In this document: positions 1-8,385 of the stretch, in pieces
Layout: every line of letters begins with the position of its first letter
Numbering within the stretch: the first letter of the stretch is position 1
Assembly: GCA_009780585.1 (NCBI GenBank)
Contig: WQZS01000009.1
Span: 46,746 to 110,745, forward strand
Direction of reading: 5' to 3'
Length of the DNA stretch: 64,000 nucleotides
Source: Defluviitaleaceae bacterium
GTDB taxonomy: Bacteria > Bacillota > Clostridia > Lachnospirales > WQUN01
Notes under the pieces: generated by a model
Seen by the model: only the letters and a program-made list of their open reading frames with translations
Databases searched by the model: none
Told to the model about the DNA's origin: nothing
Program-made: the position numbers and the translations under genes

Positions 1-957
1 CAAGAAGATTAAAACTTTTGCTTGGGTCTGCAAGTTTCGTATGCGTTGCCAGTCGGTTTTGAGGTTCTTACCTTTGCCTACATTGCCCATGATTTCAACA
101 ATGCCCGGCGGGTTCTGAATGGGGTGCTTGTACAGCCAATCTTTCATCTTACGGATGCGGGCTTTGGTTTGCTTGATTTCGTTATTCATGGATTGCGCCC
201 AACGGTTGTAATCACCTATCTCTGTACGGATGCCACGTTGCTCCAAACGGTGCGCGACTGGGCCAAGGTGTTTGGTGGGGGTAAGTCCGTTGCCCTGCCG
301 TTCGTAACTGCGGTGGTCTACCGACATGGGGATGCCGTTTTGTTTCAAGTATTGGTTGAGGGTGTCAGCCCAACCCTTGCGCCATTCCTCGGCTTTGGTT
401 TTATCATTCCAATCTACGGAAGAAACCTTGCGTGATTTCCATTCACCACTGGGTAACTTGATGCGTTCACCGTTGTGGTCGAGGATATATTCCTTTCGTG
501 ATTTCGCACCCCATGTACCGTCATCGTTTAACGGGCGAAGCGACAACATAACGTGGCAATGGGGGTTGCCTTCGCCCGTATCGTGGATGCACACATCGGC
601 TATCATGCCCTTGTCCACAAAATACTTTTGTACATACTCACAGGCGAGATTTATACTCTGCTCCATGCTTAATTCTACGGGTAGGGCAAATTCGATTTCG
701 CGGGCAAGTTGGGCGTTGCTGTTACGGTCAATCTGTTCCACGCTATTCCATAACACGGAACGGTCTGAAAAATCGGCGGGGGCATTGTCCGGCAAGATGA
801 TTTCTTTATGCACGATGCCTGATTTGCGCGTGTAGTTATGTGTCCGTCCGCTGTAGTCATTTTCGATTTTTTCAGCGGCGCGATATGCCGCCGCCGCGAC
901 TGCGCTCTTGCCTTTTCCTCGGCTGATTATTTGTATATTCATATGGAAGATTGCCAT
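1..957 (-). CDS. mobA: MobA/MobL family relaxase, 3' part cut by window edge
   Basis: This relaxase would nick oriT and lead DNA transfer of the mobilizable element. 319 codons are visible, open to base 1. The N-terminus reads MAIFHMNIQIISRGKGKSAV followed by an AAAYRA stretch, typical of MobA/MobL. The metal-binding HUH-type region is seen as VCIHDTGEGNPHCHVMLS at about residues 125-142 (H in IHD, then HCH). The start at 957 has a strong site, AAAGGGGG, six bases upstream; a second ATG lies five codons in. The gene follows the DUF3847 gene and tnpX on the same strand, with a hairpin-rich gap between that could hold oriT. The C-terminal half is not visible, so a helicase or primase extension cannot be assessed. 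Confidence 0.9.
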   Translation of the reverse strand, partial: MAIFHMNIQIISRGKGKSAVAAAAYRAAEKIENDYSGRTHNYTRKSGIVHKEIILPDNAPADFSDRSVLWNSVEQIDRNSNAQLAREIEFALPVELSMEQSINLACEYVQKYFVDKGMIADVCIHDTGEGNPHCHVMLSLRPLNDDGTWGAKSRKEYILDHNGERIKLPSGEWKSRKVSSVDWNDKTKAEEWRKGWADTLNQYLKQNGIPMSVDHRSYERQGNGLTPTKHLGPVAHRLEQRGIRTEIGDYNRWAQSMNNEIKQTKARIRKMKDWLYKHPIQNPPGIVEIMGNVGKGKNLKTDWQRIRNLQTQAKVLIFL

Positions 958-1192
958 TTGGATGCCCCCTTTCTTTGGGATTAGATTTTGTGCGCGTTTG
1001 TTATCGTTACATGGTGCAACGGTAAGCCCCGTAAGCAAAAACGGCGGTACGCATTACGCATACACGTCGCCGATTTGCGGTTTAGGTTTTAAGGAGCCGC
1101 TTGCGGCTCCCAATTTGCGCCGATAGGCGCAAATGCCCCCGGCAGGGCGCACCACACCGGCTTGCCGGTGTATAGGTGCGCACCTTCGGTGT
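958..1192. other. Hairpin cluster upstream of relaxase, candidate oriT
   Basis: Three perfect inverted repeats lie in a row: 1093-1110 (8-bp stem, TT loop), 1113-1134 (9-bp stem, GATA loop) and 1147-1181 (outer 7-bp stem GCGCACC/GGTGCGC enclosing an 8-bp stem ACACCGGC/GCCGGTGT). None is followed by a T-run on the relaxase strand. Relaxases of this family usually have their nick region just upstream of the gene, so oriT is the natural inference. No nic consensus was recognised. Confidence 0.4.
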
Positions 1193-1217
1193 AAAAAAAG
1201 CGGGGTTACCCCCGCCT
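1193..1217 (-). terminator. Intrinsic terminator after the DUF3847 gene
   Basis: On the minus strand a GCGGGG/CCCCGC hairpin is followed directly by seven T. It begins within a few bases of the DUF3847 stop codon. Confidence 0.75.
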
Positions 1218-1220
1218 GTG

Positions 1221-1739
1221 TTACGCTGTTGCGCTCTGCGGATTTACAGGTGTTGTGGTGTTTTGTGGCTTGTTGCTCAGTTGTTGATTTTCGGGCTTTT
1301 GCCCTGCGACGGTAGGCGCAGGGATGTTATTGTTTTTGGTTGTGGTGTTTGTGGTGGCGGTTGGTTTTTCGTCTGTTGTTGTGTCTGCCTTAGCGGTTTT
1401 GGTGACTACCGATTTTCTGCTCCACTTTGTGTTTTGGGCTTCTTCAATGGCGGCGTTAATGGCTTCCACGGTCTGCCCGGTGATGTTGGCAAGTACGGCG
1501 ATGCCGTGTTTGTTTGTGATGTGCTGTTTAATAAATTTTTCATACTGCTCGTCCGTGAAGTCGATGGTGATGGGTAGGAACGATTCCAATAAGCCGTGCC
1601 GTTTACATAAACGATGGGTTCGTGCCTTGTCATTGCGTTCTGCCTGTGATTTTTCAAGAACCTTCAAGTGTGCTTGTTCTTGTTGGATTTTTTTCATTGA
1701 CGCTTCGATTTGCATTTCCAATCTTGTTTTTTGTGCCAT
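1221..1739 (-). CDS. DUF3847 family protein of mobilizable element
   Basis: 172 residues. The N-terminal 100 residues match the DUF3847 pattern: a coiled-coil start (repeated K/E/Q, residues 5-40), then KARTHRLCKRHGLLESFLP. The DUF3847 gene typically lies between recombinase and MobA/L relaxase genes in clostridial mobile elements, and a relaxosome accessory role has been suggested from position only. The C-terminal 70 residues are low-complexity (T, N, K, P, Q) and probably disordered, making the protein longer than usual. AAGGAGG precedes the ATG. Biochemical function unknown. Confidence 0.75.
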   Translation of the reverse strand: MAQKTRLEMQIEASMKKIQQEQAHLKVLEKSQAERNDKARTHRLCKRHGLLESFLPITIDFTDEQYEKFIKQHITNKHGIAVLANITGQTVEAINAAIEEAQNTKWSRKSVVTKTAKADTTTDEKPTATTNTTTKNNNIPAPTVAGQKPENQQLSNKPQNTTTPVNPQSATA

Positions 1740-1785
1740 GCGTGGTGGCCTCCTTCTTGAAATAATTTTGGGATTGATGAACGCA

Positions 1786-1818
1786 AAAAGGCGGCAACCG
1801 TTTCTGTTGGTTGCCGCC
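1786..1818 (-). terminator. Intrinsic terminator after tnpX
   Basis: On the minus strand GGCGGCAACC and GGTTGCCGCC form a perfect 10-bp stem with a nine-base loop followed by TTTTT. It lies 33 bases beyond the tnpX stop and separates tnpX from the DUF3847/relaxase genes. Confidence 0.8.
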
Positions 1819-1850
1819 GTATGCGGTGGTGTTTATTCAGTTGTGAGTAG

Positions 1851-4052
1851 TTATATTGCTGTTGCGGTTATTGCGGTTTGTGACCGTTTCTTATCACGGT
1901 ATTTCCGCGTTTTGGCGTTGACTTGCGACCTGTTCCGCTCACGGTAGCCGCCCTCGTATGCCCTGCGTTTTTTGTTACGCTGTTCATCATCAGCGGTTCG
2001 TTCATCGGGGGTCATTGCGGCACGTTTGGCGGCTTGTTCAGCTTTCATCCGCTCCTTGTTGTCTTGATACCATTGGCGGTGGTATTCCTTCAATCGTGCT
2101 TTGCGCTCTGTTTCTGCGGCGGCTACTTCTTCAGGAGTGCGTTCATCGGGTCGCTTGCCCTCGAAATGCCCCAACGGTTGACCATCGTTTGCATCACGGC
2201 GTTTTTTATATTCACGTTGGTAGAGTAGTTTCGCCATGCGTTTGTCGTGGGCGATTTGTGCGTCCATTTCTTCTTGCGTAGGTGCTTCGTCCGTTTCTTC
2301 ATATGGTGGCTGATATGTGCCTACGAAATTAAGGTACACATCCACTTTTTGCGTAGTGACAACTGCCCGCCTGTCAGTTCGTTCGTGGACTTCAATGCGG
2401 TCTACAAACTCGTGGAGCATGGTTGGGGTCAGTTTGGAAAACGCCTTGTAACGCTTGGTGAGTTCAAGAAACTTCGCCGCCCTATCGGTACTGTCATCAT
2501 AACTGTCGATGTCAGCGGTGAGGTTGGTTATTGCTTGCTCCAATTCCGCTTGCTCTTGTTCATATTGGTTGGATAATACTTCAAACCGCTTGTCGTTGAT
2601 TTTACCTGCCACGTTATCTTCATAAATGTGTTGCATCAGCTTGTCGAGTTCGGCGTGACGGCTTTGGTCGGACTTCAATTTCTTGCGTTGGGCTTTCACG
2701 GTTTCGGCTTGCTGTGTGGAGTACATTTCATTGATTTGGCGGGTAAATTCTTTCTCGTTGGTGGTGGCGTATTCGCTTACCCTTTGGAGTACGTCCAGTA
2801 CGATGTATTCTACTACTTCACCGTGGATGCGATGCCCTGTGCAATATTCCGCGCCGCGTTTGCTCTGCTTGCAAGTGTAATAGTTTTTCGCCTTACCCGT
2901 AGCTTTATATATGCCCCTATTGTGGTGCATCTTCGACTTGCACGTTTCGCATATCAGCAAGCCTGTGAGGGGATGGGGTTCGCCCAAGCTGTCGGGTTTG
3001 TTGCGGCGTTTCTTTTGACGAATATCGTTGGCGGCTTGCCATGTAGTTTCATCCACGATGGCTTCATGCTTACCCTCGAATACCAGCCATTCTTCGCGGG
3101 GTACTTGTTTGCTCCGCTTGTCCTTAAAGGATTGCTTTTGGGTTTTGAGGTTCACCATGCAACCCTTGTATTCCATGCGCCCGATTATCATGTCTACCAT
3201 TGTGTTTTGCCATTGGTAGGGGTCGCGCCATTCTTTATTTTTACAACAACCGATTCCCCGCTGTGCCATGTAGTAACCGGGGGAATATATTTTGTCTTTG
3301 CGTAGACGGTTGGCAATGGCACATACGCCGTAACCCTCAATGGTCATGCGGAAGATGCGGCGTACAATTTCGGCGGCGACTGGGTCAACTTCCCATACGC
3401 TTTTGTCGGCTTCGGACTTTTTATATCCGTAGGGGGCGATGCTTGAAACATACTTGCCGTTGTGTCCGTTGGAACGCTTTGCCGCCATAATTTTCCTGCT
3501 GATGTCGCGGGCATACCACTCGTTTACGAGGTTCAAAAATGGGGCAAATTCAAGCGTTTCAGGGTATGCGCTGTCTATGTTGTTGGTGACGGCGATAAAA
3601 CGGACTTCGGCTTTGCGGAAGATTTCAAGAATAAGCCCAACCTGAACGTGGTCGCGGCCAATCCTTGACATATCCTTACAAATAACTTGGGCGATTTTAC
3701 CCGCTTCCACATCAGCAATGAGTTCCTGCCATGCGTCACGTTGAAATGTGGTGCCGGAGGTTCCATCGTCCGAATAATGGCGGGTGTTGGTGAAGCCTTG
3801 GTTCTTGGCGTAATCCGCCAAGAGTTGCTTCTGCGTGATGATTGAATTGGACTGACCCTGTGCATCGTCATCTTCTCTTGATAAACGCTCGTACAAGGCA
3901 CAAATTTTGGATTGCGACTTCCTCATTGGATTAACTCCTTTGAGGTTGTCGGCTTCATTTACGGCATCTTCATCATAGCACAATTCGGCGGGGGTATCTA
4001 CTGCCAATTTCATTTTCCCCGCTGATTTGGCCGCTTGGTTGGAGGTACTCAT
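1851..4052 (-). CDS. tnpX: Large serine recombinase, TnpX family
   Basis: Site-specific recombinase that excises and integrates the element through a serine-DNA link. Residues about 50-190 form the resolvase domain; ALYERLSRED carries the catalytic serine near position 58, and ICKDMSRIGRDHVQ is the conserved arginine region. The recombinase domain follows (about 200-320), then a zinc ribbon (CETC then YYTC) and a DUF4368-like coiled coil; the last 150 residues are charged. The start at 4052 overlaps the tnpW stop (ATGA) and has GGAGG. A second in-frame ATG at 3926 has an equally strong AAAGGAG eight bases upstream and gives MRKSQSKICALYERLS, the usual TnpX N-terminus. So 42 leader residues may be real or an alternative start. 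Confidence 0.92.
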   Translation of the reverse strand: MSTSNQAAKSAGKMKLAVDTPAELCYDEDAVNEADNLKGVNPMRKSQSKICALYERLSREDDDAQGQSNSIITQKQLLADYAKNQGFTNTRHYSDDGTSGTTFQRDAWQELIADVEAGKIAQVICKDMSRIGRDHVQVGLILEIFRKAEVRFIAVTNNIDSAYPETLEFAPFLNLVNEWYARDISRKIMAAKRSNGHNGKYVSSIAPYGYKKSEADKSVWEVDPVAAEIVRRIFRMTIEGYGVCAIANRLRKDKIYSPGYYMAQRGIGCCKNKEWRDPYQWQNTMVDMIIGRMEYKGCMVNLKTQKQSFKDKRSKQVPREEWLVFEGKHEAIVDETTWQAANDIRQKKRRNKPDSLGEPHPLTGLLICETCKSKMHHNRGIYKATGKAKNYYTCKQSKRGAEYCTGHRIHGEVVEYIVLDVLQRVSEYATTNEKEFTRQINEMYSTQQAETVKAQRKKLKSDQSRHAELDKLMQHIYEDNVAGKINDKRFEVLSNQYEQEQAELEQAITNLTADIDSYDDSTDRAAKFLELTKRYKAFSKLTPTMLHEFVDRIEVHERTDRRAVVTTQKVDVYLNFVGTYQPPYEETDEAPTQEEMDAQIAHDKRMAKLLYQREYKKRRDANDGQPLGHFEGKRPDERTPEEVAAAETERKARLKEYHRQWYQDNKERMKAEQAAKRAAMTPDERTADDEQRNKKRRAYEGGYRERNRSQVNAKTRKYRDKKRSQTAITATAI

Positions 4053-4225
4053 ACTGTTGCCTCCATTTCGTTCTTGATAAGGCGCATGATTTTCTTGTCC
4101 ATCGTTTCCGTCGCGCCTTTTTTGAAATGTACTCCAACCATATAGGTGACAGAGCCGATTCGCTTGGCAAATCGGCTCGTATCAGCATCACGTTGGATTT
4201 TCACGGGCTTACTTTTCTTGTGCAT
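4049..4225 (-). CDS. tnpW: Transposon-encoded protein TnpW
   Basis: 58-residue protein starting MHKKSKPVKI and ending in a conserved block with FAKRIGSVTYMVGVHF and TMDKKIMRLIKNE, the recognisable signature of TnpW. The family always accompanies TnpX; its role is not established (accessory factor suspected). GGGAG lies upstream of the chosen ATG. The same frame stays open upstream to 4579, but that stretch has no family similarity and no ribosome site. The stop overlaps the tnpX start by four bases, so translation is probably coupled. Confidence 0.85.
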   Translation of the reverse strand: MHKKSKPVKIQRDADTSRFAKRIGSVTYMVGVHFKKGATETMDKKIMRLIKNEMEATV

Positions 4226-5249
4226 AATCGGCTCTCCCTTCATTAAATAAAGTTTTTGATTGTGGTTAGTTAGTGGTTCATCATTTTTTCTTGAACAGGT
4301 GTTTTGGGTTGGTGCGTTTGCTGTATTTGTGGTTATAAGCAGACCCCCTTCGTATGCGTGATTATTTGTCGGCTTGTACGAACAAACATCCCCCATTGCA
4401 ATGCAAGCCACTACGCTTACATCAAGGTTGGGGGTAGCCGAAGATATTCGGAGGGTTGCTCCGGCATTACCTTTTCCTGCTTTCATCCCAAACAAGTTCC
4501 TGCGCTGTATCTTGCATGACCTCGGCGCGTTATCACGGTTCCAGCCCTTTGCGCTACACCTCCGATGTAGACTTGGCAAAGGTTGCAGTTCCCGGTATCT
4601 GTCTGGCTGCGGATTTAATTGTCAAAGTGCGGGTGTTGCGGATGGTGCAAGCGGGTAAAGTCTTTCACCTTATAGCCGTGGGAAGTGGTGTTTTGCATCC
4701 ATACTGTGAAAACATCCCCCCATTCTTTCATTGGGAATAAAATTTACATTTGTGCCACTTGGCTTAAAAATATTTCCTCCCACTATTCCCCGCCGTGATA
4801 GGGTATTTTTGTTGCCTGACGGTGACATTTTTATCTTTCAAAAGGGGTCACGCTGGCAGGGTCGTTTGTCCCGCTTTTGTAAAGCCCCTTTACTTTCTCT
4901 CTTGACAATTTGGGGTCAGTGGGTCGGTTTTTTGGAAATATTTTTATTACTCATGTGGGGGTCGCTCTGCTAATTGTTTTCCCGCCGTAATTTGCAAAGA
5001 CCCCTTAATTGGGTTTGTGACCAATGACGGCGAATGGAACAAAATATAGCTTTCTACTTTTTTAGTTCCCTTCACTATCCCTCCCGAAATTGAGTGCAGC
5101 TGATAACCCTGCGTGTAAACTTTTTTTGTCCTTTGTTTGTTAGTCATGGTGATAAGTGATTTGGCATATATGGGCGTGATAAAGTTCCTTCTACATAGCG
5201 TGAATTTAGAAGCGATTTGTAGGGGTATTTTGTGATGTCTGTAAAAAGA

Positions 5250-5273
5250 AAAAGCCACCTTGATAAAAGTGGC
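5250..5273 (-). terminator. Possible intrinsic terminator, minus strand
   Basis: On the minus strand GCCAC and GTGGC pair across a ten-base loop and are followed by TTTTTC. No gene is recognised just upstream (to the right), so it may end an unannotated small transcript. Confidence 0.4.
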
Positions 5274-5712
5274 AATGCGCTCATCTTCGAGCGGGTTGGA
5301 TTGTTGATTGGATGCCCCATTTTTGGGAAATACATGATGCGATACAATGCCCCAAATTTAGAAGTCGTAACTGAGCGCACATTTTCGCTTAATAAAATGT
5401 CTTTAATTTTAATAGCGTTGGACGGTTGATGGGGACACCTCAATGATGAGTAGTCCGAACGGAAAGTCCAAACTTGGACTGTCCTCCGAACATATGAAAA
5501 CACATGAAAACATGGCTTGAATGGCTTTTTATGCCGTGTTACACTTGATTCAGAAGCTCAATCCAAAAATGGATTCAGTCAATGGAAACAGCAACGGATA
5601 CAATGTTGTGCCTGTTGAGTAAATATCGCAAAACGCGCTTTTTGCAGTAGTCGGTTCACTTTTGAGCCGATTGATTCAATAACCCCAAAGTTGGGGGCGT
5701 TGGCAAGGTAAC

Positions 5713-5743
5713 AAAAAAGGATGCCCGCTTGTGACGAACATCC
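5713..5743 (-). terminator. Intrinsic terminator after tnpV
   Basis: On the minus strand GGATG...CATCC encloses a GC-rich loop and is followed by six T. It lies 11 bases past the tnpV stop. Confidence 0.65.
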
Positions 5744-5753
5744 GATTTCGTGA

Positions 5754-6104
5754 TTATGCGTAAATCAGTTCCGCAAAAATTATTTCTTCTGCCGAGTGAT
5801 GTAACCCCGCCATGTGTTGCGCCCACGAAAGCCCACAAACTATTTTGTCGGGTGGCGGGTTGGTTTGGACGAGTTGTGCTAACAATTCGTCCATGCGTTC
5901 CTCTGCGGCGCGTTGAATGGCGCGACAATGGGGGTAGAGTTCCTCGTGGTTGAGCATCAACCCATATGCGATTTTATGATACTCTTTCAAGTGTCGTTTC
6001 CGCATCATACCGTACTTGGTTAGCGGCTCTGCGTCCGGCGGGTCACGGAGGGTAATTGCGGGCAAAAGGTAATCACCCACGGGGATATAGTCAATCTTCG
6101 GCAT
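5754..6104 (-). CDS. tnpV: Transposon-encoded protein TnpV
   Basis: 116 residues matching TnpV of Tn4451-type elements: N-terminal VGDYLLPAITL, then KYGMMRKRHLKEY, a central helix-rich part, and the C-terminal HHSAEEIIFAELIYA (family ending EEIILRELIY). TnpV has been suggested to be excisionase-like, but this is not proven. GAAAGGGG precedes the start. It is the first gene of the element, next to the right junction with virD4, a good place for a directionality factor. A near-repeat of its upstream region is found at 5511. Confidence 0.85.
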   Translation of the reverse strand: MPKIDYIPVGDYLLPAITLRDPPDAEPLTKYGMMRKRHLKEYHKIAYGLMLNHEELYPHCRAIQRAAEERMDELLAQLVQTNPPPDKIVCGLSWAQHMAGLHHSAEEIIFAELIYA

Positions 6105-6229
6105 AAATTAACCCCTTTCAAACATGGCTGAAACGCCTTATTTATGCCGTAAATGAGCCGACAACCATGCTATTTTAGTAGGCTTCTTTCTGAAGCCCCT
6201 TAATAGCATAGCAATGGGTTATAACCCAT
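6105..6229. other. Right junction of the mobilizable element with virD4
   Basis: An imperfect inverted repeat spans 6167-6209 (ATGCTATT ... GGCTTC, five-base loop, GAAGCC ... AATAGCAT). Next to it, inside the virD4 codons, is a perfect 16-bp palindrome at 6214-6229 centred on GGTTATAACC. Large serine recombinases act on such partly symmetric sites with a two-base crossover. The exact crossover cannot be set without the left end or an empty site. Confidence 0.45.
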
Positions 6230-6847
6230 GCTTTTTTTGAAATCAATCGTGTTTAACACCTTAATGGTGTACCCTTGCTTCTGTAGGAAATCCCCCATTT
6301 CCACGAGGATTGAACCTTTCGGGTCGGTTACAACAAAAGAAACAGGATAAGTGGTTGATTCGCATTGCATGATGTTGGGCTTTACATAGAATCGTGTTTT
6401 ACCGCTTCCCGAACCGCCGATAACCAAGATGTTTTTATTGCGGGCGTATTTCACGGGCTTGGGGCGCGGATTCATGGTAAGGGATTCGGTTTTCGTCAGA
6501 ATCACGTTGTTTTTGGGGTCGGGGTCAATGAAGGGTTTTATATCTGCGGGCTTGCCAAAACGCGCTGAGCCGTATTCCATGTCCTTACGCCATTTCTTTG
6601 CGTTCTTTCCCTTTATATAGACCATCAGTTTCAAACCTACGCCACCGATGATGCCAACCACCCAAGCAGGGAGGGGTATAAAACCGATTCGTGGCGTAAT
6701 ATACCATGCGATAATCCCCGTTATGATAAATGCCATGTTTTTGAAAAGCAGTTGGCGTATGTCAATGGATTTGATAAAAGTGGTAATATCGGTAACAAAG
6801 ACGTTATTCTTTTTGTTGCGTTTGGGTGGGGTCGGTTTATTTTTCAT
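6200..6847 (-). pseudogene. virD4: VirD4/TraG coupling protein, 5' fragment interrupted by insertion
   Basis: Coupling ATPases link the relaxosome to the type IV secretion channel. 215 residues remain: two N-terminal membrane segments (about 37-52 and 60-78), then EYGSARFG and the Walker A loop GGSGSGKT at 144-151, and SFVVTDPKGSI. Similarity holds through FKKSMGYNP and then the frame runs into LLCY and a stop, where the family continues for several hundred residues. Loss coincides with the start of the tnpV side of the other element. The missing 3' part is expected beyond the far end of that element. It overlaps the PcfB gene by four bases. Confidence 0.85.
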
Positions 6848-7338
6848 CGTTCGCCAACCTCCCGCCGCATTTTTTTGTCTTTATCGGCTACCTTAACTTT
6901 TTCTTTGGCATCGTTAAGCCGTTGCTTGAAGGGTAACGACTTGGATTTATCTTTACCCAATTCCTTGCCGATGTACGCTCTAAACGCCGCCGACATGTTT
7001 TCGGTATCCTTCGCCTTAAAATAAACCGTATGGCGGGGTGGGGTTTTGGATTCATCCTTAACAAGCGCAAACGCCACGCCATGCTTGCGGGCTATGTGCG
7101 TGAAATCCTTGATGTTATCGCTGTTTAATGGGATTTCCGATAACTTGTCACCGTATTTCATTAGTTGTTCCAATGTTTGCAAACCTTCCCGCTTGCCGCC
7201 GCTTTGCCCGCTTAACCATTTCGCCATGCCCTTGGCTACATCCAACATTGTAGGCAAGGCTTTATTTATCGCAATCTCCGCGACTTGCTTTGTTACTTTA
7301 ATTTCTTGGCTAATCAAATAATCCTGTACCGCGCTCAT
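6844..7338 (-). CDS. PcfB family protein (DUF3801)
   Basis: 164 residues beginning MSAVQDYLISQEIKVTKQVA, with ALVKDESKTPPRHTVYFKAK and a C-terminal basic helix, the pattern of PcfB/DUF3801 proteins that precede virD4 in Tn1549-like elements. The family is thought to help deliver the relaxosome to the coupling protein. AAAGGAAG lies upstream of the ATG. Its stop overlaps the start of virD4 by four bases, so the two were co-translated before virD4 was broken. Confidence 0.85.
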   Translation of the reverse strand: MSAVQDYLISQEIKVTKQVAEIAINKALPTMLDVAKGMAKWLSGQSGGKREGLQTLEQLMKYGDKLSEIPLNSDNIKDFTHIARKHGVAFALVKDESKTPPRHTVYFKAKDTENMSAAFRAYIGKELGKDKSKSLPFKQRLNDAKEKVKVADKDKKMRREVGER

Positions 7339-7356
7339 GGCTTCACTTCCTTTGCG

Positions 7357-8385
7357 TTAAATAGAAATACCCGCTTTTTTGGGGCGGGTATCGGGCTTGC
7401 GTATTTCGTGTTCGTTGCTTTTTTCGGTTCGCTCCAGTAGTAACCGCCGCATACTGACTAAGGTATCATTGAAATCCTTACCGCTGGGCGGCGGGGCAAT
7501 GGTGATGTTCTTTTCGGTAAAGCGTTTATCCGTTAATAATTCCTTCGTTATACGTTCGGTAGCCGCTTGCCCTGCGGGGTCGTTGTCGAGGGATAGGTAA
7601 ACATTTTGTACGTGAGGGTGGCGTTCAAAAAAGCCGATGAGTGCCACGGAAGCCGTCCCCGACAATGACAAGCGAAAACCATCCCACACCGTACCCCTTT
7701 CCGCTTCGGCAATAACCATAATTTCATGGTGGCTGAGTGCGTCAATGGGGGATTCAAAAACGGCAACGGAATGGCTGCCGTTCATCGTGTCGGGTGGCAA
7801 GTAGAAACTATACGATTTATCGCTCCCCGCCGTGTCTTTTTTATTATCCCCCGTAATGCCCCGTTCGGCGGCGTATTTGGGTTTATTACCGTCTTGGGCA
7901 TCACGCCCGACAAAGACACAGTTATTATTTACGGATTCATACAGCAAGCCTTGGTTGATGTACTTTTGGCTTGTACTTTCGGATATGCCGCGCTTGGTAA
8001 GATAAGCAATCATATTTTTATTACCTTGCGCGGGTTTTGGCAGGGTTATTGATTTTGGGGGTTTGTCGGCTTTTTTGGGTTCGCTTGATCGGTGCGAAAA
8101 ATCGGAGAACGAAACAAGATTATCTTCGTTTAATGACTTAACCGCGTTTAAGAAATCCATCTTTTCAACCCGCATCAGATAATCAAGCGCACTATGCCCC
8201 TTTAAGCCCTTTGAGTTCCAATACCATTCCCCTTTGCCGTTATCAACTACAAAACTGTCATGATTTTTATGGACGAATCGCTCGCCTTTTTGCTCAAGGA
8301 GGATGGCGAGGTTGGTGGATTGGAAATAACTAAGAAGGGTAACATCACGCGCATTTTGGATTTGTTCATCCGTCACCCGTGCCAT
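7357..8385 (-). CDS. DUF3991/toprim domain protein (primase-like)
   Basis: About 342 residues. An N-terminal DUF3991 region contains GKGEWYWNSKGLKGHSALDY (zinc-finger-like primase fold without a clear cysteine set), and the toprim part contains VFESPIDALS (acidic E in FESPID) and YLSLDNDPAGQAA (DxD-type). Such proteins occur in the replication/transfer modules of Tn1549-like elements and resemble TraC/DnaG primases. The start at 8385 is preferred over 8409 because AAGGGGGGTGG lies just upstream of it. It overlaps the preceding ATPase reading frame by 20 bases. Confidence 0.85.
   Translation of the reverse strand: MARVTDEQIQNARDVTLLSYFQSTNLAILLEQKGERFVHKNHDSFVVDNGKGEWYWNSKGLKGHSALDYLMRVEKMDFLNAVKSLNEDNLVSFSDFSHRSSEPKKADKPPKSITLPKPAQGNKNMIAYLTKRGISESTSQKYINQGLLYESVNNNCVFVGRDAQDGNKPKYAAERGITGDNKKDTAGSDKSYSFYLPPDTMNGSHSVAVFESPIDALSHHEIMVIAEAERGTVWDGFRLSLSGTASVALIGFFERHPHVQNVYLSLDNDPAGQAATERITKELLTDKRFTEKNITIAPPPSGKDFNDTLVSMRRLLLERTEKSNEHEIRKPDTRPKKAGISI

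Larger units (their letters stand above)
4226..5753. other. 1.5-kb gap between tnpV and tnpW with no supported gene
   Basis: No reading frame here has both a ribosome site and recognisable similarity. In other Tn4451 relatives this interval can carry cargo. Visible: a minus-strand terminator at 5250-5273, a tnpV terminator at 5713-5743, a short palindrome around 5467-5481, and a sequence at 5511-5542 that nearly repeats the one just upstream of tnpV at 6121-6151 (both begin AACATGGCT and end TTTATGCCGT). The content is probably regulatory or decayed. Confidence 0.5.
1..6215 (-). mobile_element. TnpX-type integrative mobilizable element (partial), inserted in virD4
   Basis: The minus-strand order tnpV, tnpW, tnpX, DUF3847 gene, MobA/MobL relaxase is that of Tn4451-like elements, which move with a large serine recombinase and use a conjugative element's transfer machinery. 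No mating-pair genes lie inside this part. The right end is placed where the virD4 reading frame at 6,847 loses family similarity (about 6,205-6,225). The left end and the rest of the relaxase are outside the window. The boundary is inferred from gene disruption, not from a seen pair of direct repeats. Confidence 0.75.

Noticed and set aside
13..36. AACTT...AAGTT sequence at the left edge resembling the 27-bp palindrome
   Set aside because: It is only 24 bases and the two arms do not pair; it lies in relaxase codons.
4226..4579. Upstream extension of the tnpW reading frame by 118 codons
   Set aside because: No ribosome site or similarity; the start at 4225 has GGGAG and the family's usual N-terminus.
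5235..5429. 64-codon plus-strand frame in the mobilizable element
   Set aside because: No recognisable family, no ribosome site of note, and opposite to all element genes; it overlaps a terminator.
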